From assembly GCF_900116105.1 (NCBI RefSeq), contig NZ_FPAC01000001.1, positions 1,540,862-1,604,861 of the forward strand: a DNA stretch of 64,000 nt, read 5' to 3'. This document shows positions 35,291 through 43,665 of the stretch, piece after piece (positions within the stretch are counted from its first letter, which is position 1; each line of letters opens with the position of its first letter). The translations under genes were made by a program, and so were the position numbers. The notes under the pieces were generated by a model that worked only from the letters and a program-made list of their open reading frames with translations, ran no database searches and was not told where the DNA came from. The stretch is from Paenibacillus sp. 453mf (GTDB taxonomy: Bacteria > Bacillota > Bacilli > Paenibacillales > Paenibacillaceae).

Positions 35291-36100
35291 ATGAATACAA
35301 TGTTCATAGATTTGCATACTCATGGGAAGCTATCCAAGAAATCTGATTTTTCCATTACCTATTTCAAGGAGATGCTGACAGAAGCTCGATCTAATGATAT
35401 TTCGGGTATCGCACTAACCGAGCATTTCAATACTAAAAATTTTGAACGGATCTATGAAACACTTGATGAGGTTTATTCTTATAATGGGCATTATTACGAG
35501 GCTGAAGGGGTTCGTGTATTTCCGGGGATGGAGGTGGATATTAGAGAAACGGGACATATCCTTCTAATCAGTACAAGAGACGAGATCTTGGCTATTCGGG
35601 AACAGCTCAAGCCCTATCTGTCTAAAGATAACTTCATTTCTTTTGCCCAGCTGCTCGAGCTTGTGGAGGAACGGAATGTTTTGAAAATTGGAGCGCATCC
35701 TTATCGGTCATCGACTCCGCTTCATCATATTAATGTAGACCTGCTGAAGCGACTTGATGCACTGGATCTCAATGCTAAGGATCTATACAAACAAGGAGTG
35801 GATGTGTATCAAGAGAAAATCGATCCTTTTGCGAAATTGCTCGGGCTACCGATCGTTGCTGGAAGCGACAGTCATCAATGTCTTCAATTTGGGAGCGTCA
35901 TGAATCGCATGAACGAGCCTGTGAACACCGTCGATGAACTAAGAGAGGCTATTAAACTTGGAGCATATCAAATTGAAATATCGGATTCATTAGAGCTGAG
36001 GGTTAAAGCTTCCGTGATGATGAAAAAGCTTCTTAAGCAGTTGCAGGGAGAGCCCCTAACAAGAGAAGAAATGGAACAGGAACACGTAGTCTTACCATAA
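35291..36100 (+). CDS. PHP-domain metal-dependent hydrolase
   Basis: A protein of 269 residues with the PHP fold: MFIDLHTHGKLSKKSDFS (first metal motif HTH), IALTEHFNT (second His), FPGMEVDI (metal Glu), LKIGAHPYRSS (His) and IVAGSDSHQCLQFGS (the D-x-H motif). The metal ligands expected for a trinuclear site are present, so phosphoesterase activity is plausible. It begins 45 bases after the T gene behind AAGGAGAG and is probably the last gene of the ECF operon; a terminator follows. It may act on the imported compound, which is inference. Confidence 0.88.
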   Translation: MNTMFIDLHTHGKLSKKSDFSITYFKEMLTEARSNDISGIALTEHFNTKNFERIYETLDEVYSYNGHYYEAEGVRVFPGMEVDIRETGHILLISTRDEILAIREQLKPYLSKDNFISFAQLLELVEERNVLKIGAHPYRSSTPLHHINVDLLKRLDALDLNAKDLYKQGVDVYQEKIDPFAKLLGLPIVAGSDSHQCLQFGSVMNRMNEPVNTVDELREAIKLGAYQIEISDSLELRVKASVMMKKLLKQLQGEPLTREEMEQEHVVLP

Positions 36101-36111
36101 TAAGCGATACT

Positions 36112-36138
36112 AACTGCGGGAGTACCGCAGTTTTTTTG
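36112..36138 (+). terminator. Terminator of the ECF-PHP operon
   Basis: ACTGCGG-gagta-CCGCAGT followed by T residues. Confidence 0.9.
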
Positions 36139-36298
36139 TATAATGAGCAACGCAAAGTGTGGATGATAACAACGGATTGATCCTAATCTTGTTGTTAAAA
36201 ATACATAAGGAGTGAACGTATTTATAGATATTATAGGATTAATATTTTTTACATTCGGCATTTGCGTGTTATTATAATAGTCAAAGGAGTGTAAATGA

Positions 36299-37501
36299 AT
36301 GGACGATAAATATTCAACTAGAGCCGGTTTTGTTAAACCGTCGGAGACAAGAGAAATTTTAAAAGTAACGGAAAAACCTGAGGTCATTTCCTTTGCAGGA
36401 GGACTTCCTGCACCTGAGCTATTCCCTGTAGATGCGATCAGAGCAGCTGCTGATGCCGTATTGACGGAGATGGGACAAGCATCGCTTCAATACAGTACGA
36501 CTGAAGGATATATTCCTTTACGTACAGCCATTTGTGATCGAATGAGCGCGATTGGAATTCATTCGAAGGTGGAGCAGGTTCTCGTTACATCTGGCTCACA
36601 GCAGGCGATTGACCTGACAGGCAAGCTGTTTATTAACGAAGGTGATACTGTCATTTGTGAAAGCCCTACATATCTGGCTGCCATTAATGCATTCAAGGTA
36701 TATGACGCTAAGTTCGTAGAAGTCGCTATGGATGATGATGGGATGATCATGGAGGAACTAGAGAAGACACTTCAAGCACATCCTGAAGCCAAATTCATCT
36801 ATACTATTCCTGATTTCCAGAACCCGACTGGTCGGACCTTGAAGCTCGATAGAAGAAAGCGAATGGTTGAGCTGGCGAATAAATATAATGTTCTGATTGT
36901 TGAAGATAATCCATATGGTGCTGTTCGATTTGCTGGCGAATCTCTTCCACCGGTCAAGCACTTTGACACAGAGGGCAGAGTGATCTATCTCAGTACCTTC
37001 TCCAAGATATTTGCACCAGGGCTTCGTCTTGGCTGGGTTTGCGCAAGTGAAGAGATCATTGATAAGTACGTGGCGCTCAAGCAATCCGCTGATCTGCATA
37101 CAGACAGCTTCGCTCAGATGCTTACGGCGAAATATATGGAGCAGAATGACATTAATGCTCATGTAGAGAAGATCAAAGCCGTATACAAAGAAAGATGCGA
37201 GACCATGCTGTCTTGTATCAAGGAGTATTTCCCTGCAAACATCAAGCACAGTGTACCCGAAGGCGGTCTATTTATATGGGTAGAGCTTCCTGAAACCGTT
37301 GATTCCAGCGTACTGTTTGTTGAATGTCTGAATAACAATGTTGCATTCGTACCTGGAGCGCCGTTCTTCCCGAACGGTGCGGTTAAGAATACACTGCGTC
37401 TCAACTATTCCAATATGCCAAATGAGCGGATTGTAGAAGGCATGAAGCGAATTGGTGCAGTGCTCCACCGCGAATTAAACGATGTTACTGTTCCGAATTA
37501 A
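36299..37501 (+). CDS. PLP-dependent aminotransferase, class I/II (2-aminoadipate/MocR-like catalytic domain)
   Basis: An enzyme of 400 residues with fold type I: VISFAGGLPAPELFPVDAIR, the nucleotide-like loop TSGSQQAIDL, IPDFQNPTGRTL (PLP Asn and Pro), VEDNPYGAVRF (PLP Asp) and the Schiff-base Lys in STFSKIFAPGLRLGW. The C-terminal LRLNYSN carries the carboxylate-binding Arg. It is similar to LysN-like and MocR catalytic domains but has no N-terminal helix-turn-helix. The exact substrate is open; an alpha-aminoadipate, aromatic or branched amino acid is likely. The start ATG follows AAAGGAG. Confidence 0.92.
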   Translation: MDDKYSTRAGFVKPSETREILKVTEKPEVISFAGGLPAPELFPVDAIRAAADAVLTEMGQASLQYSTTEGYIPLRTAICDRMSAIGIHSKVEQVLVTSGSQQAIDLTGKLFINEGDTVICESPTYLAAINAFKVYDAKFVEVAMDDDGMIMEELEKTLQAHPEAKFIYTIPDFQNPTGRTLKLDRRKRMVELANKYNVLIVEDNPYGAVRFAGESLPPVKHFDTEGRVIYLSTFSKIFAPGLRLGWVCASEEIIDKYVALKQSADLHTDSFAQMLTAKYMEQNDINAHVEKIKAVYKERCETMLSCIKEYFPANIKHSVPEGGLFIWVELPETVDSSVLFVECLNNNVAFVPGAPFFPNGAVKNTLRLNYSNMPNERIVEGMKRIGAVLHRELNDVTVPN

Positions 37502-37529
37502 ACAACTGAATTAAACCTGCAGTATTCTT

Positions 37530-37566
37530 AAGAGGCATCTTGGTCAATCCAAGGTGTCTCTTTGTT
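37530..37566 (+). terminator. Terminator of the aminotransferase gene
   Basis: AAGAGGCATCTTGG pairs with CCAAGGTGTCTCTT, followed by TTGTTGT. Confidence 0.82.
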
Positions 37567-37857
37567 GTCACTGAATGAAGCTTACACCAGTTTAACTTCC
37601 AAGCAGACTTAAATTTATTAATATCCGACTCCATAGATCAGCAGTTCCCTGTTTAAGGAAGGCTGATTATTTCTATCCAAATTATTACTTTCTGCTTTTT
37701 ACAAGCGCAGTTAAGTCCATTATCAATTCAAGAGATAGAGAAGATCATCCCTTGTATAATGCAATGCGGGCTTCGTTGAATATACACTGATGCCACGGCA
37801 GATAGTCGGCTCTCGAACGTAATATCTGGACTGAGTATTGAATTAAATAGGAAATCC

Positions 37858-37897
37858 TATACAGCTACTGCTTACCGCAGGGCTGTATTTCTTTTTC
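37858..37897 (+). terminator. Terminator-like hairpin upstream of the duplicated-domain gene
   Basis: ATACAGC-TA-CTGC pairs with GCAG-GGCTGTAT, followed by TTCTTTTT. Its position inside the 5' region of the next gene suggests an attenuator. Confidence 0.65.
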
Positions 37898-37991
37898 ACC
37901 TGTGATATGCCATAAGATGCCCAATCATGTACTAAACTGCGTCATACACTGATCCTATAATCCATTCTATATACATGTAGGAGGCTTCTAT

Positions 37992-38576
37992 ATGGCAATT
38001 AAGCAAACGAAGCTTAAGAAAATAGCTTATATTCCGGTGTCCCAAGTTCAATATAGTGCGAAGGTGATGCTCCCGTTCTATCGTGCGATTGCAGAGCATC
38101 GGAAATATGCTTCAGCATGGAGCCGAGCGGTGATCGCGGCAGACTTGGATAAGATGGGAGAGCTGCTCGGACTGGCTTCGAAGAAGGCCAGAGGGCTGCC
38201 ACTCGGTTCCAACGGCATCGGATATTTTATTTCATTCCCTAAGAAAAATTCAATCACCGAGCTGACCAATGGGACAACAATTATACCAGGGTCTGTGCAA
38301 TTTTATTTTAATACGAGAGTGCATCGTGAGATCGCTAGGGCGGTCATTCCATTGTATACTCAGATCGCTTGCAACCGTCCATTCACAGCAGCCTTATCGA
38401 GAGCAGCAGGAGCAGGAGATGTGAAATCTGTTAACAAAATGGTTCGATCTCTCGTGAAATCGAAAGCCTTGATTCGTGTTGAAGCCGGAATTGAAGAAGG
38501 AGGCATAGCTCTCAATTTCAAACCTGGCTGCAGCAAATACATTTATCGTAACCTGTTGTTCCTGGAATTACTGTAA
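37992..38576 (+). CDS. Unknown protein made of two tandem copies of one domain
   Basis: A soluble, basic protein of 194 residues that I cannot assign to a family. Residues 22-80 and 112-172 are repeats of one another: VMLPFYRAIAEHRKYASAWS aligns with AVIPLYTQIACNRPFTAALS, AVIAADLDKMGELLGLASKK aligns with AAGAGDVKSVNKMVRSLVKS, and GIGYFISF aligns with GIALNF. Each copy looks like two or three helices followed by a strand pair. There is no signal peptide, and a Lys-rich start (KQTKLKKIA). The ATG follows AGGAGG with normal spacing. It stands alone between a long leader and repeat copy 3, whose promoter points back at its 3' end. Confidence 0.75.
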   Translation: MAIKQTKLKKIAYIPVSQVQYSAKVMLPFYRAIAEHRKYASAWSRAVIAADLDKMGELLGLASKKARGLPLGSNGIGYFISFPKKNSITELTNGTTIIPGSVQFYFNTRVHREIARAVIPLYTQIACNRPFTAALSRAAGAGDVKSVNKMVRSLVKSKALIRVEAGIEEGGIALNFKPGCSKYIYRNLLFLELL

Positions 38577-38668
38577 TCCAACACGGAATCACATCAAATA
38601 AATCCAGTTTATTTGCGTTACAGTCCATTGAGCTCCTGGCCGTAATGCGTAATAATAATTACACAAGA

Positions 38669-38756
38669 GAATCAATTTCATATTACCTTTAGCTACTTAA
38701 ATCAAGGGTATATATAGCTTCAAATTTACATATTAAATTATTTATGAAATTGATTC
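38669..38756 (-). mobile_element. MITE-like element, copy 3 (88 bp, inverted orientation)
   Basis: Terminal repeats GAATCAATTTCATA (38669-38682) and its complement (38743-38756). The conserved core is in the opposite orientation to the other copies: on the minus strand TTGATT (38705-38700), 17 bp, TATGAA (38682-38677). The promoter therefore points left, antisense to the duplicated-domain gene. Confidence 0.72.
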
Positions 38757-38785
38757 AAGAACTCTAATAATGTGAAAAGGATGAT

Positions 38786-39904
38786 GTGATCGTGCGTAGA
38801 ATCAAAGTAGGCGTGATAGGCACGGGTGTAATCAGTGCTATATATCTGAAGAATTTAACCGGCATGTTTGATAGCATTGTTGAGGTCAAAGCGGTGTCGG
38901 ACTTGGTACCGGAGCTTGCCCAAAAAAGAGCCGAGGAATACGGCATTCCTCATGTTTATACTGTAGATGAGCTCCTGGCAGATCCAGAGATTGAAATCGT
39001 TCTCAATTTGACAGCACCGAGTGCACATGCTGCACTCAATTTACAGGCATTGCATGCAGGTAAGCATGTGTACACCGAGAAGCCATTTGCACTAAACCGG
39101 GAGGATGCCGATCAAGTACTGAATCTTGCTAAGGAAAAAAACTTGCTTGTTGGCTGTGCGCCTGATACCTTCCTTGGTGCAGGGATTCAGACTTGTATCA
39201 AATTAATCAATGACGGATGGATTGGAACCCCTTATTCTGCAAGCGCAACCATTATCATGGGGAACTCGACAAGCGGTACGCATCCCAATTTCCGCAACTT
39301 CTTGAAGCTGGGTGGAGACCCCATTATGGATATGGGGCCATACTATTTGACCGCTCTAATCGCTCTGCTCGGACCAGTGAACCGTGTAACCGGATCTGCG
39401 CGTCAATTACATAAGGAAGTGATTATTCAAAATCCTAAATCTCCAGCCTTTGGTCAGTCTGTTCCAATCGAAGCTCCGACCAATGTATCGGCTGTGCTTG
39501 ATTTTGACAGCGGAGCGGTGGCGAGCTTCACTGCGGCTAAGGAAGCATTTGGCTACTCTCCTCGAATGGAGATCTATGGAACCGAAGGTATACTGTACGT
39601 CCCAGACCCGAACTTCTTTGGTGGCACAATTTCCATTCAGTTTGCGAACGGCCAGACGAAGGAAATTCCACATTCTCACCCTTTTGCGGAAGAAGGACGT
39701 GGGATGGGTGTTGCCGATATGGCCTATGCAATCCAGTCTGGACGGAAAAATCGCGCCAGCGGACAGCTTGCTCGGCATGTGCTTGATATCTCACTGGGAA
39801 TCTTCGAAGCTTCGGAGCAAGGAAAGCATATGAAGCTGGAATCGTCCACAGAAAGACCGGCTCCTATACCGATGGGTCTGAAATATAACACCTTGGATAT
39901 GTAG
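38786..39904 (+). CDS. Gfo/Idh/MocA-family oxidoreductase
   Basis: An NAD(P)-dependent sugar or inositol dehydrogenase of 372 residues. Rossmann start KVGVIGTGVISAIYLKNL, then VLNLTAPSAHAALNLQAL and the conserved VYTEKPFAL with the Lys of the E-K-P motif. The second domain includes GGDPIMDMGPYYLTALIALL, with the Asp and the Tyr in the place of the usual catalytic His. The GTG start at 38786 follows AAAAGGATG; a second GTG six bases on is also possible. Together with the following TIM-barrel gene it forms a dehydrogenase/isomerase pair typical of carbohydrate catabolism clusters. Confidence 0.9.
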   Translation: MIVRRIKVGVIGTGVISAIYLKNLTGMFDSIVEVKAVSDLVPELAQKRAEEYGIPHVYTVDELLADPEIEIVLNLTAPSAHAALNLQALHAGKHVYTEKPFALNREDADQVLNLAKEKNLLVGCAPDTFLGAGIQTCIKLINDGWIGTPYSASATIIMGNSTSGTHPNFRNFLKLGGDPIMDMGPYYLTALIALLGPVNRVTGSARQLHKEVIIQNPKSPAFGQSVPIEAPTNVSAVLDFDSGAVASFTAAKEAFGYSPRMEIYGTEGILYVPDPNFFGGTISIQFANGQTKEIPHSHPFAEEGRGMGVADMAYAIQSGRKNRASGQLARHVLDISLGIFEASEQGKHMKLESSTERPAPIPMGLKYNTLDM

Positions 39905-39972
39905 TCTTTGTATGTATCGAGATTGACAAAACACTTGAATATAAATGAAGCTTAGAGAGGATGTAGGTAAGC

Positions 39973-40728
39973 ATGAATACGTTTCCAATTGCGGTACAGC
40001 CCTATACCGTTCGTGAACAACTCAGCAAAGATTATGTGGGAACTCTAACCCAAATTGCGGAAATTGGCTATCAGGGAATTGAATTAGGTCGTCCGCCTGA
40101 AGGCATGTCCGTATCAGAACAGAAATCACTTCTGGATCATCTCGGTCTCAAGGTCATTGGCAGTCACGCTGGTTTTGATACATTTGATTTTGATCCGGAT
40201 TATATTGCCGATTATTTGGAAGAAGTAGGTGGTAATAAATTTGTAGGTTTATCTCTTCGCTTTTCTTCCAAGGATGAGGTGCTTCATAAGTCCGCAAAGC
40301 TGAATGAAGTTGGGGAGAAGTTTAAGCAAAGAGGAGTTCAGCTGTTGTATCATAATCATGACTGGGAATTTGACAAGTTTGATGGAGAACTCGCTCTGGA
40401 TATTCTCTTGCGGGAAACAGATCCTGAGCTTGTGAAGCTTGAGCTGGATACCTACTGGGCGAAGCGGGGCGGCGTAGACCCGGTTCAATATTTAAGCAAA
40501 TTGAACAATCGCTGTCCGCTGCTGCACATTAAAGATATGGAAGCTGGTGAAGAGCAGTTTTTTGCCGAGATTGGAGAAGGCATTCTCGATTTCCATGCCA
40601 TTGCAGATACAGCCAGGCAGGTTGGAACACAGTGGCTTGTCGTTGAACAGGATCAGAGTCGCAGAGATCCAATGGAAAGCCTTAGGATCAGCTTCCGGAA
40701 CCTGCAGAAGCTGGGGATTAAAGCGTAA
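39973..40728 (+). CDS. Sugar phosphate isomerase/epimerase (xylose-isomerase-like TIM barrel)
   Basis: A protein of 251 residues of the AP endonuclease family 2 superfamily: PIAVQPYTVREQLSKDY, IAEIGYQGIELGRPPEGM, LLYHNHDWEFDKFDGELAL (metal Glu and His), VKLELDTYWAKRGGVDP (Asp), PLLHIKDME (His-x-Lys-Asp) and WLVVEQDQSRRDP (Glu). The metal-site residues of IolE/IolI-like enzymes are present. The reaction is probably isomerisation or dehydration of a sugar or keto-inositol. The ATG follows GAGAGGATG. The AraC gene follows closely. Confidence 0.88.
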   Translation: MNTFPIAVQPYTVREQLSKDYVGTLTQIAEIGYQGIELGRPPEGMSVSEQKSLLDHLGLKVIGSHAGFDTFDFDPDYIADYLEEVGGNKFVGLSLRFSSKDEVLHKSAKLNEVGEKFKQRGVQLLYHNHDWEFDKFDGELALDILLRETDPELVKLELDTYWAKRGGVDPVQYLSKLNNRCPLLHIKDMEAGEEQFFAEIGEGILDFHAIADTARQVGTQWLVVEQDQSRRDPMESLRISFRNLQKLGIKA

Positions 40729-40746
40729 AAGAAAAGGATGAGTCGT

Positions 40747-41661
40747 ATGTCTAACCGGGAACAACACACACATCAGGTCCAATTGCCGCGTATTCATATT
40801 GTCGGCGATATCGTCAAGAAGCCCGGTACCGCTCTCGGTCCAAGACGAATAGATGATTATGAGCTGCTGTTCTTCCCGGACAGCACTCATAGTGTTTATC
40901 GGGTAGAGGATCGCGCTTATGTGCTGAAGGAGCCGGGCTTTGTTCTTACCAGACCAGGTGAGCTTCATTCCTATGAATATGATCCGAACCAGCCGGCGAG
41001 GCACTTATTTATTCATTTTGGATTCGCCGATTCGTCTGAAATTGAACAGATCCTGCCTCTCTTTGCTCCTGGAGGTCCGAGCTGTGTTCCACTAAGTGAA
41101 GAGCTGCATATTGGATTAATGAAGCAAATTATGAATATCGCTTATGCATATCCTGGCAAACTTCAGACTCGTGGCAGCTCCTTGCTATGGTCTCTTCTTA
41201 TGGAGATAGACGGACACCACTTTGACGAACCGATGATGAAGCTTGCGAATCGGGTTCCACGTCAGATCGTCAAGGCACTGGATTATATAGACCAGCATTT
41301 GGATGAGCCCATCTCGATTGAACAGCTATCACATCAGGTCGGCTGGTCGCATGAACATTTTACTAGATCATTTGTACAATTTATTGGTCGTTCTCCAAGA
41401 GAAACCATTATTCACAGACGCATTGATCGAGCGTGTCAGCTTCTTCTGTATGAAGCAGGGAGTATCAAGGAGGTTGCTTTTGCAGTAGGGTTCACGGATG
41501 AGAATTATTTTAGCCGCCTATTTAAATCGGTTAAAGGACTCACAGCCAGTCAATACCGCAAGGAATATTTCAATCCGGTCTATCGAGATCTCGTACCTGT
41601 CAAAGTATCAGAATCGCAGTATCCGATTAATCGAATTCTATATAACATTGGTTCACATTAG
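40747..41661 (+). CDS. AraC-family transcriptional regulator
   Basis: A regulator of about 304 residues. The N-terminal cupin-like arm (residues 15-110: YELLFFPDSTHSVYRVEDRA, FVLTRPGELHSYEY) senses a small molecule. The C-terminal part has two helix-turn-helices (ISIEQLSHQVGWSHEHFTRS, EVAFAVGFTDENYFSRLFK, GLTASQYRKEYF). Located between the two dehydrogenase/isomerase pairs, it likely controls them. Start: AAAAGG at 40732-40737 directly abuts the ATG at 40738, so the ATG at 40747 with nine-base spacing is better. Confidence 0.9.
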   Translation: MSNREQHTHQVQLPRIHIVGDIVKKPGTALGPRRIDDYELLFFPDSTHSVYRVEDRAYVLKEPGFVLTRPGELHSYEYDPNQPARHLFIHFGFADSSEIEQILPLFAPGGPSCVPLSEELHIGLMKQIMNIAYAYPGKLQTRGSSLLWSLLMEIDGHHFDEPMMKLANRVPRQIVKALDYIDQHLDEPISIEQLSHQVGWSHEHFTRSFVQFIGRSPRETIIHRRIDRACQLLLYEAGSIKEVAFAVGFTDENYFSRLFKSVKGLTASQYRKEYFNPVYRDLVPVKVSESQYPINRILYNIGSH

Positions 41662-41663
41662 GG

Positions 41664-41737
41664 TATAGACAAACTATACCAATTTGATCCATATATACTC
41701 TTGATTATAGCAACTAAGGGTATTATAAAATTGATTC
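41664..41737 (+). mobile_element. MITE-like element, copy 4 (partial, left end lost)
   Basis: It shares TATAGACAAA, TTTGATC-ATATATACTCTTGATT and the right end ATTATAAAATTGATTC with copy 1; the left terminal repeat is not present. The promoter TTGATT (41701-41706), 17 bp, TATAAA (41724-41729) faces the next gene, whose ATG is 24 bases downstream of the -10 box. Confidence 0.68.
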
Positions 41738-41753
41738 AAGCAGGTGATTAGCT

Positions 41754-42809
41754 ATGAATACAAAAGTCCGAGTTGGAATTATTGGGTATGGCTTTGCAGC
41801 CAAAACCTTTCACGCTCCAGTTATAGCTTCTGTTAAAGGTCTTGAGCTAGCAGCGATTGTTCAGCGAAGCGGCAATTCCTGCCTGAACGATTATCCTTCG
41901 ATCAAGGCTATGAAGCAGGTCGATGAGCTCTATCGTGATCCTGATATAGATCTGGTTGTCATTACGACACCGAGCACGAATCATTATACCTTTGCCAAGG
42001 ACGCGCTTATGGCCGGCAAGCATGTTGTCGTTGAGAAGCCCTTCACTACAACGACCGAGGAAGCAGATGAACTGATATCCATCGCGAAGGAAAAAGGACT
42101 TGTGCTCAGCGTATTCCATAACCGCAGATGGGATGGAGATTATCTAACGCTGCAAGAAGTAGTTCGGCAGAAGCTGGTCGGTCCTATAACCGAAGCAGAA
42201 TTGATATGGGACCGATACAGCCCGCTCGCGCATCCAGGAAGATGGAGAGATGCGGGAGGAGAAGGCTCGGGCACGTTCTATGACCTCGGTGTCCATCTGA
42301 TTGATCAGGCACTGACTTTGTTTGGATTGCCAAGCAGTATTCAAGCCGATTTGAAGGTGCAGCGAGAAGAGGCTCAGGCCTTCGACTATTTTGATGTTAC
42401 TCTTCATTATGACAGCGGACTGTCGGTGAGATTGAAGTCAACCTTGCTCTCGGTGGATCCAGCACCGAGATATCGCTTGTACGGCAAGAACGGATCTTTT
42501 GTCAAATATGGTGAAGATCCACAAGAGGATGCGCTCAAAGCAGGCGGAGTACCGGGTACACCGCATTGGGGAGAAGAACCGGCAGAGAAGTGGGGAACTT
42601 TAAACACCACGGTTGATAAGCTTCAATTCACTGGACGGATCAAGACGATTCCTGGCAGCTACGATTCTTATTATCGCAACGTATATGAAGCCATAGCAGG
42701 TGTGAGTGATCTTGCGGTTAGGGCTGAGCAGGCACGAATGGCTATACGTGTCATCGAACTCGGGATGCAAAGTCATGCCGAGCAGAGGAGAATACCGTTT
42801 ACACCTTAA
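41754..42809 (+). CDS. Gfo/Idh/MocA-family oxidoreductase (YvaA/scyllo-inositol dehydrogenase-like)
   Basis: A protein of 351 residues. It opens RVGIIGYGFAAKTFHAPVI, continues with VVITTPSTNHYTFAKDALMA and HVVVEKPFTTT (E-K-P Lys), and has the NRRWDGDYLTLQ and GRWRDAGGEGSGTFYDLGVH segments with the catalytic His in DLGVHLIDQAL. This pattern is that of the YvaA/YdgJ scyllo-inositol dehydrogenase branch. It is probably expressed from repeat copy 4 as well as by read-through from the AraC gene. The next TIM-barrel gene follows after about 30 bases. Confidence 0.9.
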   Translation: MNTKVRVGIIGYGFAAKTFHAPVIASVKGLELAAIVQRSGNSCLNDYPSIKAMKQVDELYRDPDIDLVVITTPSTNHYTFAKDALMAGKHVVVEKPFTTTTEEADELISIAKEKGLVLSVFHNRRWDGDYLTLQEVVRQKLVGPITEAELIWDRYSPLAHPGRWRDAGGEGSGTFYDLGVHLIDQALTLFGLPSSIQADLKVQREEAQAFDYFDVTLHYDSGLSVRLKSTLLSVDPAPRYRLYGKNGSFVKYGEDPQEDALKAGGVPGTPHWGEEPAEKWGTLNTTVDKLQFTGRIKTIPGSYDSYYRNVYEAIAGVSDLAVRAEQARMAIRVIELGMQSHAEQRRIPFTP

Positions 42810-42840
42810 CCATAATACATACGGAAAGAAGGAGATTTTG

Positions 42841-43665
42841 TTGTTGCCTTTTAAACTATGCTTGAATACATCCACGCTCCTGCCGTATCGGCTGGGTGTA
42901 AAGGAACAGATTCGGATCGCAGCTGAAGCCGGTTACCAAGGGATTGAGCTGTGGGTTAAAGATATTGATGCCTATCTTGAATCAGGTGGGAATTTATCCG
43001 AACTTCGGGGCTATATTGATGAGAACGGTCTAGAATTTGCGAATGCCATTGCTTTCTGGAGCTGGGCGGATACGAATCCAGATGAGCGGAGGCGCGGATT
43101 TGAACTTGCGGAAAAAGAACTGCATATCCTTGCAGAGCTTGGCTGTACTGCAGCAGCTGCGCCCCCTTTTGGCAATGTGAGTAATGTGTCTCTTAATGAT
43201 TTTGCCACTTCTTTTGCAACACTTGCAGAGCTTGCACGGGGAATCGGTGTCGAGCCTTATCTGGAGTTCTGGGGTAAGTCCCAGCGACTCAATTGTGTTA
43301 GAGATGCCCAGTATGTAGTGAAAGGGAGTGGAGTCCATGAAGCTAAAATCTTATTGGATCCGTTCCATATGTATACAGGAGGCAGTGAAATAAGTGATCT
43401 TACAGACTGGTCCGGCGAACAGATTGGCATTGTTCATGTGAACGACTATCCTGGAGAACCTTCAAAGGAACAGATCCAGGATGCAGACCGTGTGTTCCCA
43501 GGTGACGGGATTGCTCCATCCCGAGAGCTCGCAGCTCTGTTAAGCAAGGCCGGTTACAAGGGGTACTTGTCGCTAGAGCTATTTAAGACAGAATATGGAG
43601 CATTAACAGCTCTTGAAACAGCTAAGCTGGGGATTGAGAAAATAAAGAGAGCATATGAAGTCTAA
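42841..43665 (+). CDS. Sugar phosphate isomerase/epimerase (TIM barrel)
   Basis: A protein of about 275 residues: FKLCLNTSTLLPYRLGVKEQ, IAAEAGYQGIELWVKDIDAY, GIGVEPYLEFWGKSQRLN (metal Glu), KILLDPFHMYTGGSE (Asp and His), GIVHVNDYPGEP and YKGYLSLELFKTEYG (Glu). It is a second member of the AP endonuclease 2 superfamily in this cluster, paired with the preceding dehydrogenase. The frame is open much further upstream, but AAGGAG at 42829-42834 sets the start at a TTG at 42841 or 42844. It overlaps the MATE gene by 11 bases. Confidence 0.87.
   Translation: MLPFKLCLNTSTLLPYRLGVKEQIRIAAEAGYQGIELWVKDIDAYLESGGNLSELRGYIDENGLEFANAIAFWSWADTNPDERRRGFELAEKELHILAELGCTAAAAPPFGNVSNVSLNDFATSFATLAELARGIGVEPYLEFWGKSQRLNCVRDAQYVVKGSGVHEAKILLDPFHMYTGGSEISDLTDWSGEQIGIVHVNDYPGEPSKEQIQDADRVFPGDGIAPSRELAALLSKAGYKGYLSLELFKTEYGALTALETAKLGIEKIKRAYEV

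Larger units (their letters stand above)
37502..37991 (+). other. Gene-free stretch with two terminators and a possible leader RNA
   Basis: No coding frame is supported here. AAGAGGCATCTTGG/CCAAGGTGTCTCTT at 37530-37566 ends the aminotransferase transcript. A hairpin ATCAGC...GCTGAT lies at 37637-37668. A second terminator-like hairpin at 37858-37897 sits 95 bases before the next gene. A TATAAT at 37755-37760 lies upstream of it, so the second hairpin may attenuate the downstream gene. Confidence 0.5.
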
